NCBI RefSeq assembly: GCF_000687475.1
Contig: NC_057320.1
Location: 4,994,501-5,058,500 of the forward strand
Length of the DNA: 64,000 nt
Source: Ustilaginoidea virens
Lineage: Eukaryota > Ascomycota > Sordariomycetes > Hypocreales > Clavicipitaceae
Reading direction: 5' to 3'
Of this stretch, positions 11,500-24,100 are shown in pieces; position 1 is the first letter of the stretch; every line of letters begins with the position of its first letter. A program made the position numbers and the translations under genes. The notes beneath the pieces were generated by a model. The model worked only from the letters and a program-made list of their open reading frames with translations. It was not told where the DNA came from and made no database searches.

Positions 11500-12477
11500 T
11501 CAGCCAGGCCTCGTCTTATTGATGGCATCCAGAATCTTATCCGCTCCCCTGCTGACCAAATCCTTGGCTGCCCTTCGTCCCAAATCTTCCGCCTCCTCTT
11601 TCGTCGTCACACTCTCCGAAAGATCCGAGTCCACGCCGTCCTTGCCACAAACCGACACCACCGTTGCTCTGAGTCGCAGTTTGCCATGCACCCACCTCGT
11701 CTCAACTCCAATAGGCACGCTACACCCTCCCTCCAACTCCCTCATCAGACTCCTCTCCGCCAAGCAAGCCAGGGCGGTCTCTTTATCCTCAATCTGTCGG
11801 ACTGCCTCCAGCACGCGCTCGTCCCCCGCCCGACACTCTATACCCAGCGCTCCTTGTCCCACAGCATGCAGGATACCCCCGTTATCAACATCCAGGTACT
11901 GCGAAATGTGTTCCCCGAGATTCATGCGAAGTAGGCCCGCCGCGGCAAGCACAATGGCACTCAGTTCGGGATCCTCGTCCAACTTTTGCAGTCTTGTCTG
12001 GATGTTTCCTCGGACGTCCTTGAACTTGAGGTGAGGGTACCGCCTTGCTAACTGAGCGATGCGTCGAATACTACTGGTGCCAATTACGCTACCGTGCGGT
12101 AGGTCGACTATGCTCTTCCAGCCGTGCTTATCTCGCAGTTCCTTCTTGATAGATAGTATATCGCGGGGGTCTTCGCGCTTGGTGATGGCGCCCAGGCTGC
12201 AGTCGTCTGGGAGAGTGGTGGGCATGTCCTTGAGAGAATGGACGACAATGTCGACTTCTTGGGCAACGAGCTTCTCTTCTAGCTGGGTGGTCCAGAGACC
12301 TTTTCCGCCAAAGTTGTAGAGGGCCGTGTTGAGGTCTCTGTCGCCGGTGGTGGTTGTGCCGTGAATGGGAAAGGTGTCGGAGGGGAAGAGGGACTGGAGG
12401 GATGCGACAACGAGTTCGGCTTGAGCCAATGCCAGCGGCGATTTTCGAGTGCCGACGGTGAGGGTGTTTGTGGCCAT
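11500..12477 (-). CDS. HEM3: Hydroxymethylbilane synthase (porphobilinogen deaminase)
   Basis: Third enzyme of heme biosynthesis; it polymerises four porphobilinogens into hydroxymethylbilane in the cytosol. A single-exon 325-residue frame covers the whole family length. The N-terminal domain starts VGTRKSPLALAQAELV. The active-site region is TTGDRDLNTALYNFGGKGLW, followed by VDIVVHSLKDMPT with the substrate-binding Asp. The middle has GTSSIRRIAQL, DVRGNIQTRL and VLAAAGLLRM. The C-terminal domain has the dipyrromethane cofactor attachment motif ELEGGCSVPIGV, with the cysteine at about residue 252. All expected catalytic and cofactor residues are visible and nothing suggests damage. Confidence 0.97.
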   Translation of the reverse strand: MATNTLTVGTRKSPLALAQAELVVASLQSLFPSDTFPIHGTTTTGDRDLNTALYNFGGKGLWTTQLEEKLVAQEVDIVVHSLKDMPTTLPDDCSLGAITKREDPRDILSIKKELRDKHGWKSIVDLPHGSVIGTSSIRRIAQLARRYPHLKFKDVRGNIQTRLQKLDEDPELSAIVLAAAGLLRMNLGEHISQYLDVDNGGILHAVGQGALGIECRAGDERVLEAVRQIEDKETALACLAERSLMRELEGGCSVPIGVETRWVHGKLRLRATVVSVCGKDGVDSDLSESVTTKEEAEDLGRRAAKDLVSRGADKILDAINKTRPG

Positions 12478-13271
12478 TGTTGCAGCCGGGATGGTTTGCT
12501 GCCCTACTCCTTTGGCCGCGGCTGCGTATAATGGGTTTTATTGTCGCGGGTGATTTTTGGTGTTTGGGTTTTGAGGATTTTGCGATGGACTTCAAGTTCC
12601 CAGTGAGGAGGGGTCGACTGGAAGCTCGTGCCAGCTGGTTTGGTGGGGCAGGGGGTGTTGTGCAAGGGTGCTAGGGTCTGGTGCCAGGGTGCCCCTGGGT
12701 CAACTAGCATCAATCATTGATCTCTTCTGCCAGAATCCAAACATCAATGATCAACCCAGCCCCAGATATTTTCCATGCTACACGTATTGAATGCTGGTAT
12801 TGTCTGTTTCGTTCTTTGCCCAATTTTCGACAAAATGATGTGGTCGGAGTCTCGGTGGCATGGTGGGGCTCATAGCCAGGCAAATCGCTACTGTACCAGG
12901 CAAACACCAGACCATTCCAATGCTGCGCATTTATCACCCGAACGTTCCGACGGCATCAGACACACCACCTTCAATTCTAGTCTTTGGAAGTGCAAGCTGC
13001 TTTTTGCTGCCATGGAATGCGTGTACGACGGCTACCGCATTGTGAAGCCGTAACAGTTACGCAAGACAAACAACCAGTCCGAGCAATGTGCTTCATCTCG
13101 AGTTGCGAAACGGAAATCATCTACCAGCATGCTATATAAAGGGGCGCGAAAAAACTTTTGGTTAAAGATGGTTCGTCTACTGCCTCTCATCTCATCGCAG
13201 CCAACTCATCGACTTTCCTCGAGCGTCCTCTGTCCCTTCGTTGAGCATCAAAGGTCTTCGTCCTGGTTAAG
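12478..13271. other. Divergent intergenic region
   Basis: Shared upstream region of HEM3 (minus) and the Cys-rich secreted protein (plus). Apart from the TATA box noted separately, no regulatory site can be assigned and no gene is seen. Confidence 0.5.
13133..13140 (+). promoter_or_regulatory. TATA box of the secreted Cys-rich protein gene
   Basis: TATATAAA followed by GGGGCGCG, 132 bp upstream of the ATG at 13272. Strong TATA boxes suit inducible secreted-protein genes. Confidence 0.55.
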
Positions 13272-13790
13272 ATGCGGTACATCATCATTCCCTGCATGGC
13301 CCTGCTCGCCTTGGTCTTTGCTACTCCACAGATCCCGTCACCCAATACATCTGTTGCGGCTCCCAACTCTTCCTCTTCACCAGTAGCCCCTGTGCCCGAT
13401 GAGACATATTGCGAGTGCGGATACACGTACTGCGCGTCTGTTCTTATGGCCATGAGTAAGTTCTCCCTTAAGCTGCCGCACACAGGCATCCCTGAGCCGT
13501 TCATCACCGCTTGAAAGCGTGCCAGCCATGCTGACAATGAATAAGAGAAGGCCTGGTCAACCAAACAACTGGCAGAGGCATACTGTACCACCCCGAGCGC
13601 CGTTTGCGGCAACGGCAAACCCAGCACCAGCGTCAATACTGCCCTTTACATCTGTCTGTGCGACGATCCCGGCCAGAAATATGGGAATAAGCTGGATTTG
13701 CTGTGTGCGTGTGACAAGTGTTTGGTTGTTGGACCCGACTTTAGGGGGAGGTGCGAAACGCCTTGTCATTCAGGACAGTGTAAAGCCTAG
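13272..13790 (+). CDS. Small cysteine-rich secreted protein, effector-like (142 aa)
   Basis: Two exons, 13272-13455 and 13546-13790 (intron 90 nt, GTAAGT...AATAAG), encode 142 residues. The N-terminus is a signal peptide (MRYIIIPCMALLALVFATPQ). A Ser/Pro/Asn-rich linker follows, then a domain with 13 cysteines in closely spaced groups: CECGYTYC, CTTPSAVC, CLC, CACDKC, and CETPCHSGQC at the C-terminus. The odd cysteine number may mean a free thiol or a pairing partner. I do not recognise the family; it could be a secreted effector or antimicrobial-like protein (inference from size, signal peptide and Cys content). The chosen acceptor is the only nearby one that keeps all cysteines in frame. 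A TATA box sits 132 bp upstream. Confidence 0.75.
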
Positions 13791-15362
13791 TCTAGCAGGT
13801 GAAAGCTGGAAAATGTCATGCCACTTTTTGGAGTGGTTGAAATGGATCGGGTGTGAAACGCTGTTGGCGCAGCGAGATACGTTGCAGTGAGGCCAGACGA
13901 TGGCAGAAGGTGGCAGCTTGCTTGCTCCCTTGGGAGTCCTGGTACTGGCACTGAGTAGAACGAAATTGAAACATTAGGCTGACTGATTCGTGTGACTTTT
14001 TCCTTGTTCCGGGCTGAATCAGACTGAGCGTTTCGAATGGCAAAATAACAATTGCCCCAGCTTCATGTGTTCTCGACAGTTCTGGTCTACGCGAGGGCAC
14101 TCGACATGACGTTACGAGCGCATCATGTCGAGTTTGCGAGAGAAATCATTCTGGAGACATATAAAACTTTCGTCAAAAGCAAAGGTCGAGGCCTCACGGT
14201 GTCTTCTTTTTAGCAACCTTATTCCGTGTCCGGGTGAGCAGGAGTTTCGGCCCATGCCCAGGCCTTATGGATAAAGGGCCGAAGTTCCCAAAGCAGCAGG
14301 TGCATGCAAAGGTAAGTGCAGTCAAATCCATGGATGGGGCGTTGTAAGTGGGTTACATCAAGAGGAGAAAAGGGGAGCTGGAAGGGTTTGGTCCGGCTAA
14401 CCCGTCTGGTAGCTTCAAGCTGTCGTTGACTGCGAGCAGTATCTGGCCGCTGCTTGTTGTTTCAGGCTGTGGTTACCGGTGAAGATGATGGGGCTAATAT
14501 CGTGAAAATATCAATGAGGGCAATAATCTGGATCCGCTGACCGATTAGGCCTGCAAGGTTGGTGCTGATGGGATCTCGTTCTTCTTCAAAAAGAGTCGCC
14601 GTATATAGTTTGCCATGGCCTTCATCCCTGGGCCGGAAACTTGGGAGACGACACTTCTCTATTGCGCTGCGCAATCTGGTTGAGGCGACACTTCGGTGTC
14701 GCGACGGTTTCGGCTGGGTTGGGAGGGATGACAAGGTAGAGTACTAGATGGTGATGTTTGGTAAGTTGTGGCAGATGAGATTTTGCTAAATACATGTAAT
14801 AAGACTGCTTTCCTCGGGGAGAAGACGACCAGAATCCTTGAGGGCTGCTGGCCTATTATGACAACTCATAACCATGCGAGCTTCCTGGCTTTGGGCGAAG
14901 GACAGTCAAAGGGTGTCGAAGCTGCTGAACGTCTCCAATATCAAGGGCAAGGGTCGTAGCCATGCCACGTATCGACTTGAACTTGCGCCATGGGGGGTTC
15001 GTATCTGCTGCCCCGTAGGGGACTCCGGCGGAATGAAAGAGCCCTGGCTGGGGTCCGATGGTTCCGATGAATTGAAATGCTGATTGGGGAGGGGAAGAAT
15101 GGCCGCCGCGAAGCGTCCTCGAAGCGTCAAGGTCAGTTCTCTGCGGAGCCGTGCCTTGATCCGGGTTAGCGCCGCATCACCGCACTAGAGCATACATGGA
15201 ATATACTAGATTAGTAGATGGAAGAGGGTTACGGAGCACACGGAGCACTCTGTATACTCCGTACATAGGTAGTTGCGACTATGAGGAGGCTGGAAAGAAT
15301 TGTTGGCTGGCTGACGCAAGTTTTAAAAAAAATCTCAAGCTGTCAACTGGTTGGTCGCTTTC
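13791..15362. other. Intergenic region up to the transposon island
   Basis: No supported gene. The short ORFs have no domain and overlap each other. A TACGGAGTA-like cluster (ACTCTGTATACTCCGTAC) lies near 15247-15264. The last five bases (15358-15362, CTTTC) are the left copy of the outer retrotransposon's target duplication. Confidence 0.45.
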
Positions 15363-15558
15363 TATCAGAATGCACAGGGAAAATGCGATAATGCTTGATT
15401 GAAGGAACCAAGTCCTCTCCAAGAGACTTGTGTTCCCAGCTATTTATAGTGGGATAGGGGGTACCCCTAAGGGCCTACTAATCTAGGGAAAACTCTGCAT
15501 ATCCGACCTCGGATATAACTAATATCCACATTATAGACAAGCCAATTTCCCTCCAATA
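15363..15558 (-). repeat. 3' LTR of the outer element (196 bp)
   Basis: Direct repeat of 29291-29486, of equal length. Differences are mainly C/T and G/A transitions (for example the terminal TG/CA pair reads TA...TA here). It carries the conserved core CCCACTATAAATAGCTGG on the minus strand, a likely TATA promoter. Confidence 0.95.
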
Positions 15559-18500
15559 CACCCCTTCAGGATGTGCTTTCTTAAGGATATCCTACTATAT
15601 AGCTAAACTTAATGCAAAGCAAGATAACAAGTAGAAATATCAATCTACTTAAAACAGTTGTGCGCAAAATATGATGGTGCCCTTATTGAATAGGCTACCT
15701 ATTTAGGGGTAAATGGGCCTAATAGCATATATATAAAGTAAGAAAACAATAATAAACCATAGATTCCTATTTTCTTAGGAACTAAATGGCGTTATTAAAA
15801 AGCCCATTTCAATCTGATTTTTTAGGGCGTCTTCTGGTCTTTCTAAGGCTCTTCCTCACCACTAAAAACAATATTATAAGACTGCAGTCTAGCATCGTAG
15901 GATCCCTTTAAAACAATAAGCCTAAGCTGCCGGCGGAAGATTTCGAATTTCTGGCCTATCAGGGGCTTTATAAAACCGTCAGCAACTATATTGCCCATTG
16001 GAACCTATATAATATCGATTATTCCTTTCTGAACCTCCTAGCGTAGCTAATAATAATGAATATCTATATAACGAAGCCGCATCATAAGCTTAAAGAATTC
16101 TTCCTTTAATAGGCGAATGGTCTGGATGTTATCGTATTAAATTATAGGGATATTAGCATATAATTAGAGCCTAACTTCCTCGTATAATCTCTTAAAGGCA
16201 ATAACCTCCTTTGCCGTATAAGATATCGTAAGAAGCTCTACCTCTATTGACAATATTGTAATAGTATCCTATTGACCCGATTTATATATAATCGGGCCAC
16301 TAAAGAGCTTAATTATATAGCCCTAACTACTTTATCGCGTCGTAATATCGTCAGCATAAGAAGCATTAAAAAATACCTCTATTTCTGCTATATCAGCCTA
16401 GAATTCTATCGCAGTATTCTTCTATATATAGCCATAATCGAGTGCCTTCCTTACGGCTCGTAAGTAGTCTAGACCTGGATTTTAGAGGAATCTTAATAGC
16501 TGCGATCCAATATAGCCTAGTTCAGGCCTTATAATTATAATCGGATATACTAATAAGCCTACTATCGATTGGTATCGCTTTATATCATATAGTTTAGCTA
16601 TCCCATCGAATGCCTTAAGTCTTATAGCATACAGCAGGTGCTCCAGAAGGCAGTCTTTAGCATCATTAAATGCAGTAAGGTTATATTTTATCGCTAGCTT
16701 ATCGAAGTAAGCCCTCTATATAAGCTATAACTTTCCGGCTATACGGTTACGAATAACCTTAATTGCTAGGAACCACTATAGCTTGCTAAAATCCTTAATC
16801 TTAAATGCCGCTATTAATGCCGTATAGAACGATTCGAATGCCTCTATCCGTAACTTATAATAAAGCACGATTAGGTTATTAATATAGAAGAATATAATAA
16901 GGAAGCTATTAATAAAGATATAGGGGTCCTCGCAGACCTATTTAAAGCCTTATTACAATAGGAATCGTGATAACTCTTTAAACTATAATAGTAGAGACCT
17001 TTAAAGCCTATATAGGGCATATAATAACCTAATGAATGTGAAACTATTGTGGAATCCGTCGGGTTATTTGCAATAGATGGTCTCGTTAAGTGGTGCATTA
17101 AGAAAGGCCGTAACGAAGTTATATTAGTGCGTTTCTAGGTCAAAAAAGCATATTAACGCTATAAGAAGCCGAAATATATATACCGTAAGGGCTGTTGCCT
17201 AGGTATCACGAAGATTATAGGGTTATTAATCACTACGAATGCACAATCGTGCCTTATAACTAATGAGATACCTATCTTAGTCCCATTTATAGGTAAATAC
17301 CTACTTTAGGTCTAATAGCTTAATCCGAGGGTCGATAGATAAATCATTTCGTTAAATAATACACCTAATCTCCTTATTTATAACCTTTAAATATTCTTTT
17401 TTTGCAGTAGCGATAAATTCCTTACGTTTAGGGTGCTTTTTAAGCTCCCTCTATATCGCTGGCTCCTTAGGCATATTCGTGATATATAGTGCCTCTATTA
17501 TAGCTAAAGGCTTCGCGATAGAAGCTGTAAAAATATTATAAGCGTTTCCTTCGAGCTTTATAAAGAATATATTATCGAAGGGAGTAATTAGCTCGAGTTT
17601 ATCGTTAGGCTTAGGCGAAAATAGCGGGGATGGTAGTATCGCTTAAGCGATAGCTTTTTTAGGGTAGTCTATAACCTTAAGATTAATTTCCATTAGTTGA
17701 GGGGCATCGTTAGTGGCTTTATTTTATGCCTCTAGTGCCTATTTAATAATAGGATCGTTAGCAAAGATATTTTCAATCGAATTTCCAGATAATATAAGTT
17801 TAAAATCGTTAATAATAGGTGTTTCTTTAATATTACCGATAAGGCTATTTAGGGCCTCTTTCTGTTATTTAGAAATCGGTAAATAGCGTTTATCTTAATA
17901 GAATATAGTCTCATCGAATGTAATATAGCTAGAATTAAACTAGTAGCTTCTTTTCAACGAAGGCACCTAAATTAGGTACTAAGTAGTCGAGATATAGCCT
18001 GCTAAATACCCGATGTAAGCTTTTTGATTAAGCTTCGGACCTTTCTACAATATCCTATCGCGAGTTATTACGAAAGCCTTACATCCGTAGGCGCGGAGGT
18101 GGTGAATTTATAGACGAATATCTGCCGGTAAGTGCTTCTAGGCGGGCTTATTTTTATAGAGCTAAAGTTAAAGCATTTAAAGAGGTAACTTCTAGTTATT
18201 ATAAGGTCTTTCTGACTTCTTAAGGCTTCGATTTAGCAAATATACTGCTATTTCGGCTATAATGGGCTATAACTCCTTAGGAAAGCCTGCTTATATATTA
18301 AGAAGGGCTATCTTCGTCTTTAATACCCCCTTAGAACGTTCAGTATGACTATTCTAATATTAATAATTAGGGCTCGAATTTCAAATTACAATACCTTTCC
18401 GCTTGGCTTCTTCCCGATTATTACTAGTCTAGAGCGCCGTTTTGTTGTTAGAGATGACTATTGCGATCGCTATATTATATAGGCGTAAAACTCGATTCTC

Positions 18501-19239
18501 GAAGATTAGCCAGCATCTAGGTAGGTCGGTCTTTTTAGGTATTATAAAAATGCATTTTATTCCCGTGAATCGGTAGGTGAATAACGCTATATATTTATTA
18601 CCGTTGAAAGTAGTAGCTTATAGAAATAGATCGAAGGAGACTATTTTAAAGGGTTCCTAAGGCATCGAGAGCTTATAAGATGACTATAATATCTACTTTA
18701 CGATTTTTATACTGCTATAAACCTTATAATTCGAAGCTTCTTTTTCTTTAGATATTTATAATATATTCTTAAAGATATAATTTATTGAATCCCGACCTAG
18801 GTGCCTAAAATGCATATACTAGATAGTATAAGGCGTTTTTATTGAAGTTTTAGGCTGGCGGCTGTCTCCTCGAGCTAAATAGGCTTCATTAATAATTAAG
18901 GCTTTATTTTGAGCCCTTATGATGAATTTATCTATAGGTATATTGTTTCCACCACTTTAGTAGAGGATGTAGGGCCTTTCTTCTACCTAAGAAACTTGAA
19001 AGATAACTTCTTATTGACTATTTTTCTATAGGTAAATCTCGTCGATTTCGTTATTCTAAAATAATCTTTTATTTCTTATCTTTTTTATAGCGAGAAGATT
19101 CGCTATAATCGTCGGATTATATAGAATATCGGTAAAGGTAATTGCCCTTCTATTTTATAATACGATTCGAATAGAGCTAATACCGAGAACTTTTGAAATA
19201 CTATTATGAGCATTACTGTTGAAATCAGCGCCTTTTTAG

Positions 19240-19720
19240 CTGTATTTTGGTACTGGTCTCGCCACCATACGACGTCTCTGCGTTGAGATATCGCGGTGGC
19301 TATACCAGGCGCTATAGTGGGGCACAGCGCCCCACAACGCCGATTACAGTAGGCCACAGCGCCGGTCACGGCACCGGCACAGCGCCCCACAGCCGGCCAC
19401 AGCGGCCGGTCACAGCGGGCCACAGGGCCCACAACAGGCGGCGCATTTCTACGGGATTACCAAATAGGCAAATCAGCACTTTCGGCCTTCTACATACAGT
19501 CACCCGCTACACCGCGCCTTTACGGCACACCGGTATAGGGCTTCCGGCCCATACGGCACACCGATATAGGGCTTCCGGCCCGTACGGCAGGCTGTTATAG
19601 GGCATCCGGCACACCGCTATAAGCCACTGGGCTTGGTTGGGTGTGCACTGGGTAGGATATTGGGCACAGACTGGGCACGGTTAGGCAGACCGACTTTTCG
19701 TCGGGTTTTTCGCTATTTTT
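19240..19720 (-). repeat. GC-rich repetitive segment inside the outer element
   Basis: A GC-rich island in otherwise AT-rich DNA, built from short imperfect repeats of the type GTGGCCxxCTGTGxCCGG read on the minus strand, and a second set based on CCGGCCCATACGGCACACC. A diverged copy in the opposite orientation lies at about 60990-61510, so the segment belongs to the element family. Retention of GC suggests low RIP-target content or later amplification (inference). Confidence 0.6.
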
Positions 19721-20797
19721 GCGGTTTTTCATTATTTTCAACCACTTTTTCAAGATGGTAGAAATATGCCCAAAATTCCCTCTTTCTAGCTAGAATAGTC
19801 ACCAACAATTAGAATCAGATTTCCCTGACATCTTTGCTCTGGTCAACCTCTTGTGCGCTTTAAATCTTTAACCAGCTCTTTGTTTTATTCTGCAACGCCT
19901 TGTACGCCACTGTCGGTATCTAGTACATTTCCAACAGTGTTCTGAATCACCATTTTGCAACAATTACGAACGAGGTGTTTATCGATATTATAGTCGATAT
20001 TGGTGAACCACTTTATATCGTTGAAAACGTGCGTTAAAGCGCTACTATCGAGCATAATACGAGACTTTAAAAGGCCTGAATTATCTAGGTGAGTTCCTGT
20101 GGAAAGAATAGATATTGTGAATACTTTATCTTTTTTTTTTTTTCTGTTGATTTATCTTCTTCCTTATTGTTATTGTTGTTGCTTTTGCCTTTGCCTTTGC
20201 CCTTATATTTATCTTAAAAGGCCTTGAATGCATTTTGCACCTTTTTGGATTCCTTTTTTATCTTTTTATGTGCGGCTTCCTAGCTTTTCTTATTGATCCT
20301 ATCTTTTAAGTGGTTTGGAGCTATCGATGGAGTTAATATCCAATAATTCTTATAATAAGGCCCCTTTACTATATAGGGCTTGCTATAGTATTTGTAGGTC
20401 TTTTTCTCTACTGAAGATGAAGCCGAAGTATCGCTAGAAGCGGCTTACAATGAAGGTTTGGTATCGTTAGTTATAAATGCTATATAACTATTGCTAACCT
20501 TTCCCTTCTCTTCTAGCTCCTATTTCTGCTAAATATATTTAATGGTCGTTGGAAAATCGAGATATTTATTCCGTTCCTGTGCCTTTACTATTCGATTAAA
20601 GATTTTTTCCTTAAAGGCAGGATACTTTTGACGAAGAGCTTCTACTAGCTATTTGGTAGGTGTATTCCCGTTAATGAGGATTGAGTCTATTCGCACTAAT
20701 CGCTTATATAATATGGAGATTTTATTAAACTATTCCTCTATATTATATCTTCTGAGGTTACGTCGTATAGCCTGCTTAAATTTTTCTTTGAGGTATT

Positions 20798-21147
20798 TGT
20801 TGGTTGCATCAAGGGGTACCCAGTTGTACGTAGGGTTGCGCGCGTGGTATTAAGTACCGTGAGGTCACCGGTCAAAGGTATGATTACTTCTTTGATTATG
20901 ACTGACTAACTAAGAGGGAAGAAAGGAAGTAAAAGAGGAATTATACGATGTGGCCTTTTTATGCGTGCCGTTGTCATATGCATTAGCGCAGTCGGGCCGG
21001 GCTGCCCGCGTGCCCTACCGGGCTTAGGGGTAAAGGGGCAAAAGGGGCCAAAGTGGCTATATCGTGCGCATCGGGTGTGCGCGGCACATCTATCGTAATA
21101 TGCCCAATTGGTGCCCAATTGGGCACCTTGCGATAGCGATTCCGATA
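20798..21147 (-). repeat. 3' LTR of the inner element (350 bp)
   Basis: Direct repeat of 27995-28344, equal length. Differences seen by eye are transitions. GC-rich middle (GGGCCGGGCTGCCCGCGTGCC) and short palindrome CCCAATTGGTGCCCAATTGG. Confidence 0.95.
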
Positions 21148-24100
21148 CTGGCAGCTTCTCTCTTTATAGAAGTAAATATCGGAATCGCTAGGATGTAAGG
21201 CGCACATATAGAAAGAAAAGTGCGGCACGGTCTCGGCAGGTTATGCCGCCGATAACGCCATCGCGCCGCGCGGCCGGCTTGTATAGGCTCATACCGTACA
21301 GCCGGTATATTGAATATCGCAGCCAAAATAAAGGGGCAAAAAAGGGGCAGTATTACACACAATATTGAATATAGGAAAATCCACACACTTGCCACTTATA
21401 ATATCACTAATACCTTCTAAACGCAGTCAGATATTGACCGGCCTCTTTACCCACCCTTCTATATATATAATAGCCTGATTTCGGTCGATAAAGGTCTTAA
21501 GGGCTTTATTAGGCGTTCCCTTAGTTATTGCATCGGCGAGATTATTATTCCTATTGATCTAATGGATCTTATAAATCTCCCGGCGCTCGTATGACTATCG
21601 TAGGGCTATAATATCTATTATAAGCCTCTTTTCCTTAGTAGTACCTAGCTTAATAAGGCATTCGTATAGCGAAAACGAATCCGTATATACAACCGTAGGG
21701 ATCTTCGGCAATCCCAGCCTGCTGGTAATTATATTGAGGGTCGTGCCTATTGCGTATGCGATATCGACCCCTTGCACTATACTATATAGCTCCGAAGCGA
21801 GTGCGCTGTGTGTTACCCGCTTGCTTTTTATAGAGCTATAAGTAATAATGTTACCGGTCAGCTGGAAGGCATTATCCATAGTATCTGCCTTATTCCCTAG
21901 CATAATTACGTAACCAATCTGGGAGCTTAAATCTTTATTGTTGGCAAAGGATCCATTAATAAATACAAAGAGTTTAGCTATAGTAAGGGCCAGATTGATG
22001 TACCGTAAGCTATGATCCTGGTTATTATGCTGCTATTAAAGGCGTTTGTTTAATCTCGCGATATCTTTAGGGTTAGGTTGCTGGTGTTGTGCTGCAATAG
22101 ATAGGTTAAAAGACGCCTCGGGCTGGCAGACCGTAGCTATATAAGCACCGCGAGCGCGTTGCTCGATATAATTATGCTGGGCTATGGGCGTATTCTTATC
22201 GATAGTCGTGATCTTTATGCTTTGACCTTTCTGGCATAACGTTATTATGCCTTCGGTAGTGACCGTTAGCATATATCTGTTGAATATTAGGGGTACGGTT
22301 GGTGATAGCCTCGTCTTAGGCTTGGTATTGAAGCCTGCTTTAGTAAGCTCTAATTCTTCCCGTTAGAAGAAGGTATCGTCACTTAGGCTAAGGGTATCGT
22401 TAGTCTACATACCTACGATACCGAAGCATATGCTAGTATCGCCAGTATGGTTAGGGACGTCAGTACAGTTAGTAACGCTATTGCGGTCAGTAATACTAGT
22501 GCGGTCGTTACCAGCAGATATTAGCAAATAGGGGTCATAAGTCGATATGGTTATGCCCAACTTCTCGCGATAGTGCCGGAAGTATGTTGCCTACTAGTGG
22601 GTGCCTGCTTTAGCTATTCCGTATAGTGGCTTTACCACTTCTATAATCGTATTATCGGGGTATTAATGCGCTATTTGCTTAGGTAGTTTGGCGATAATTG
22701 AATGATTAAGGGTTATAGAAGATTGCATATAAGCTTGCGTGATATTACGTATCTAAAGGAATAGGCTATAAGAATATTATAGTAATGGAGCTATTGATAT
22801 TAATAGCCTTTGACTCGCCTATTAAATTATAGGGGATTGAGTTAATATTAATTGCTTCTCGTTATCACTATAACTTTGTATTATAAGCCTAGACTTTTCG
22901 TATGGTATATCCGTACTTTTGCCCTTGATTTCTCGTACTATATATAAGTTAAATAGGCATTAGGCTCTATATTAATCGATATCAAAGGTAATAAATCGGA
23001 ATATATTATGGGTTTATAATGCTTTAATCTCTATACGGTCTAATTGCTTAAAAGGGTCTCTAGGGATTATAATCTTGCCTTCCCGGCGTAATTGGCTAGT
23101 AAGCTATAGGTCGGCTTACTCTTTAGCAGTCAGGAAAAAGGTATCAATAACGGTATTAGAAGCGATAGTATTAATAAGGGCCTCTTCTTAGTCTTTATTG
23201 ATTATAACATTAGATATCACCCTTGCTAGTGATACTAGCCTGACTTAATTAGGGCTAGTAGCTGGCGATAGATATGTCGCGGCTATAGGTGCGGCTATAG
23301 CCGGTATCCTGACTTCTATCCTGCCGGGATAGGCCGGGCCTTCGGTATAGACGATATCTTTAGGATCGTCTATATCGGGGTTATAGTTATAGGGTTTGAC
23401 GATTATTGACTAGAACTTAATAGGGCTATATGGCATCTGCACGATATAGGTCTCACCTTCGAGGCTGATTAGCCGGTATAGCCTATGCTATCTACCTTTT
23501 TCTCTCTATACCTATATATCGGACTATAGGGGTAGTCGGTGGATAGGCTATATGTTTAGGCCGTTCTATTGGGCGAGGGCATTGCGAACCTGTCGCTTAG
23601 CGAGGCATTTCTTAGCTTCGTTAATAGCCTTTCGTAATATTAAGGCATATTATAATACTAATAGGCTAGGGGGTGAGTTATCTATAAGTCGGGGATACGC
23701 TCTAAAGACTAGTAATATAGGTATAAGGCCGTTAGGCCTAGCAGAATTATTGACGGCTTTAATAGCTAGCTATAGTTTTTATTCCTTTATTAATAGGTCG
23801 CCTACTTCTTTATTAACGATAGTATAGGCTCTGCGTAACGGGGCATAGTATCTCTCGATTTTACTAATACTATAGTAGGCTTTGATAGGGATTTTATCTA
23901 TATTGATAGAGAAAAGCCGGGTATTATAATGGAATTTAGTAGAGGCGAAGTTTAGACTAGTATTATGAACTATCTAATCCAGCAGGCTAAGGTAAGTATC
24001 GATCTAGTATTCCTTAAGGGTATTCTAGACGTCTTAGGCCTTCTGTTTTTATAGATCGAGGAACCTAGCTGCCTAGAAGCTTATTGCAGTATCTACGATA

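Noticed and set aside
19218..19925. Independent solo-LTR (TGTTGAAAT...CCAACA) inside the outer element
   Set aside because: The 5-bp flanks do not match, and the copy at 61 kb shares sequence beyond these ends, so this is not a separate insertion.
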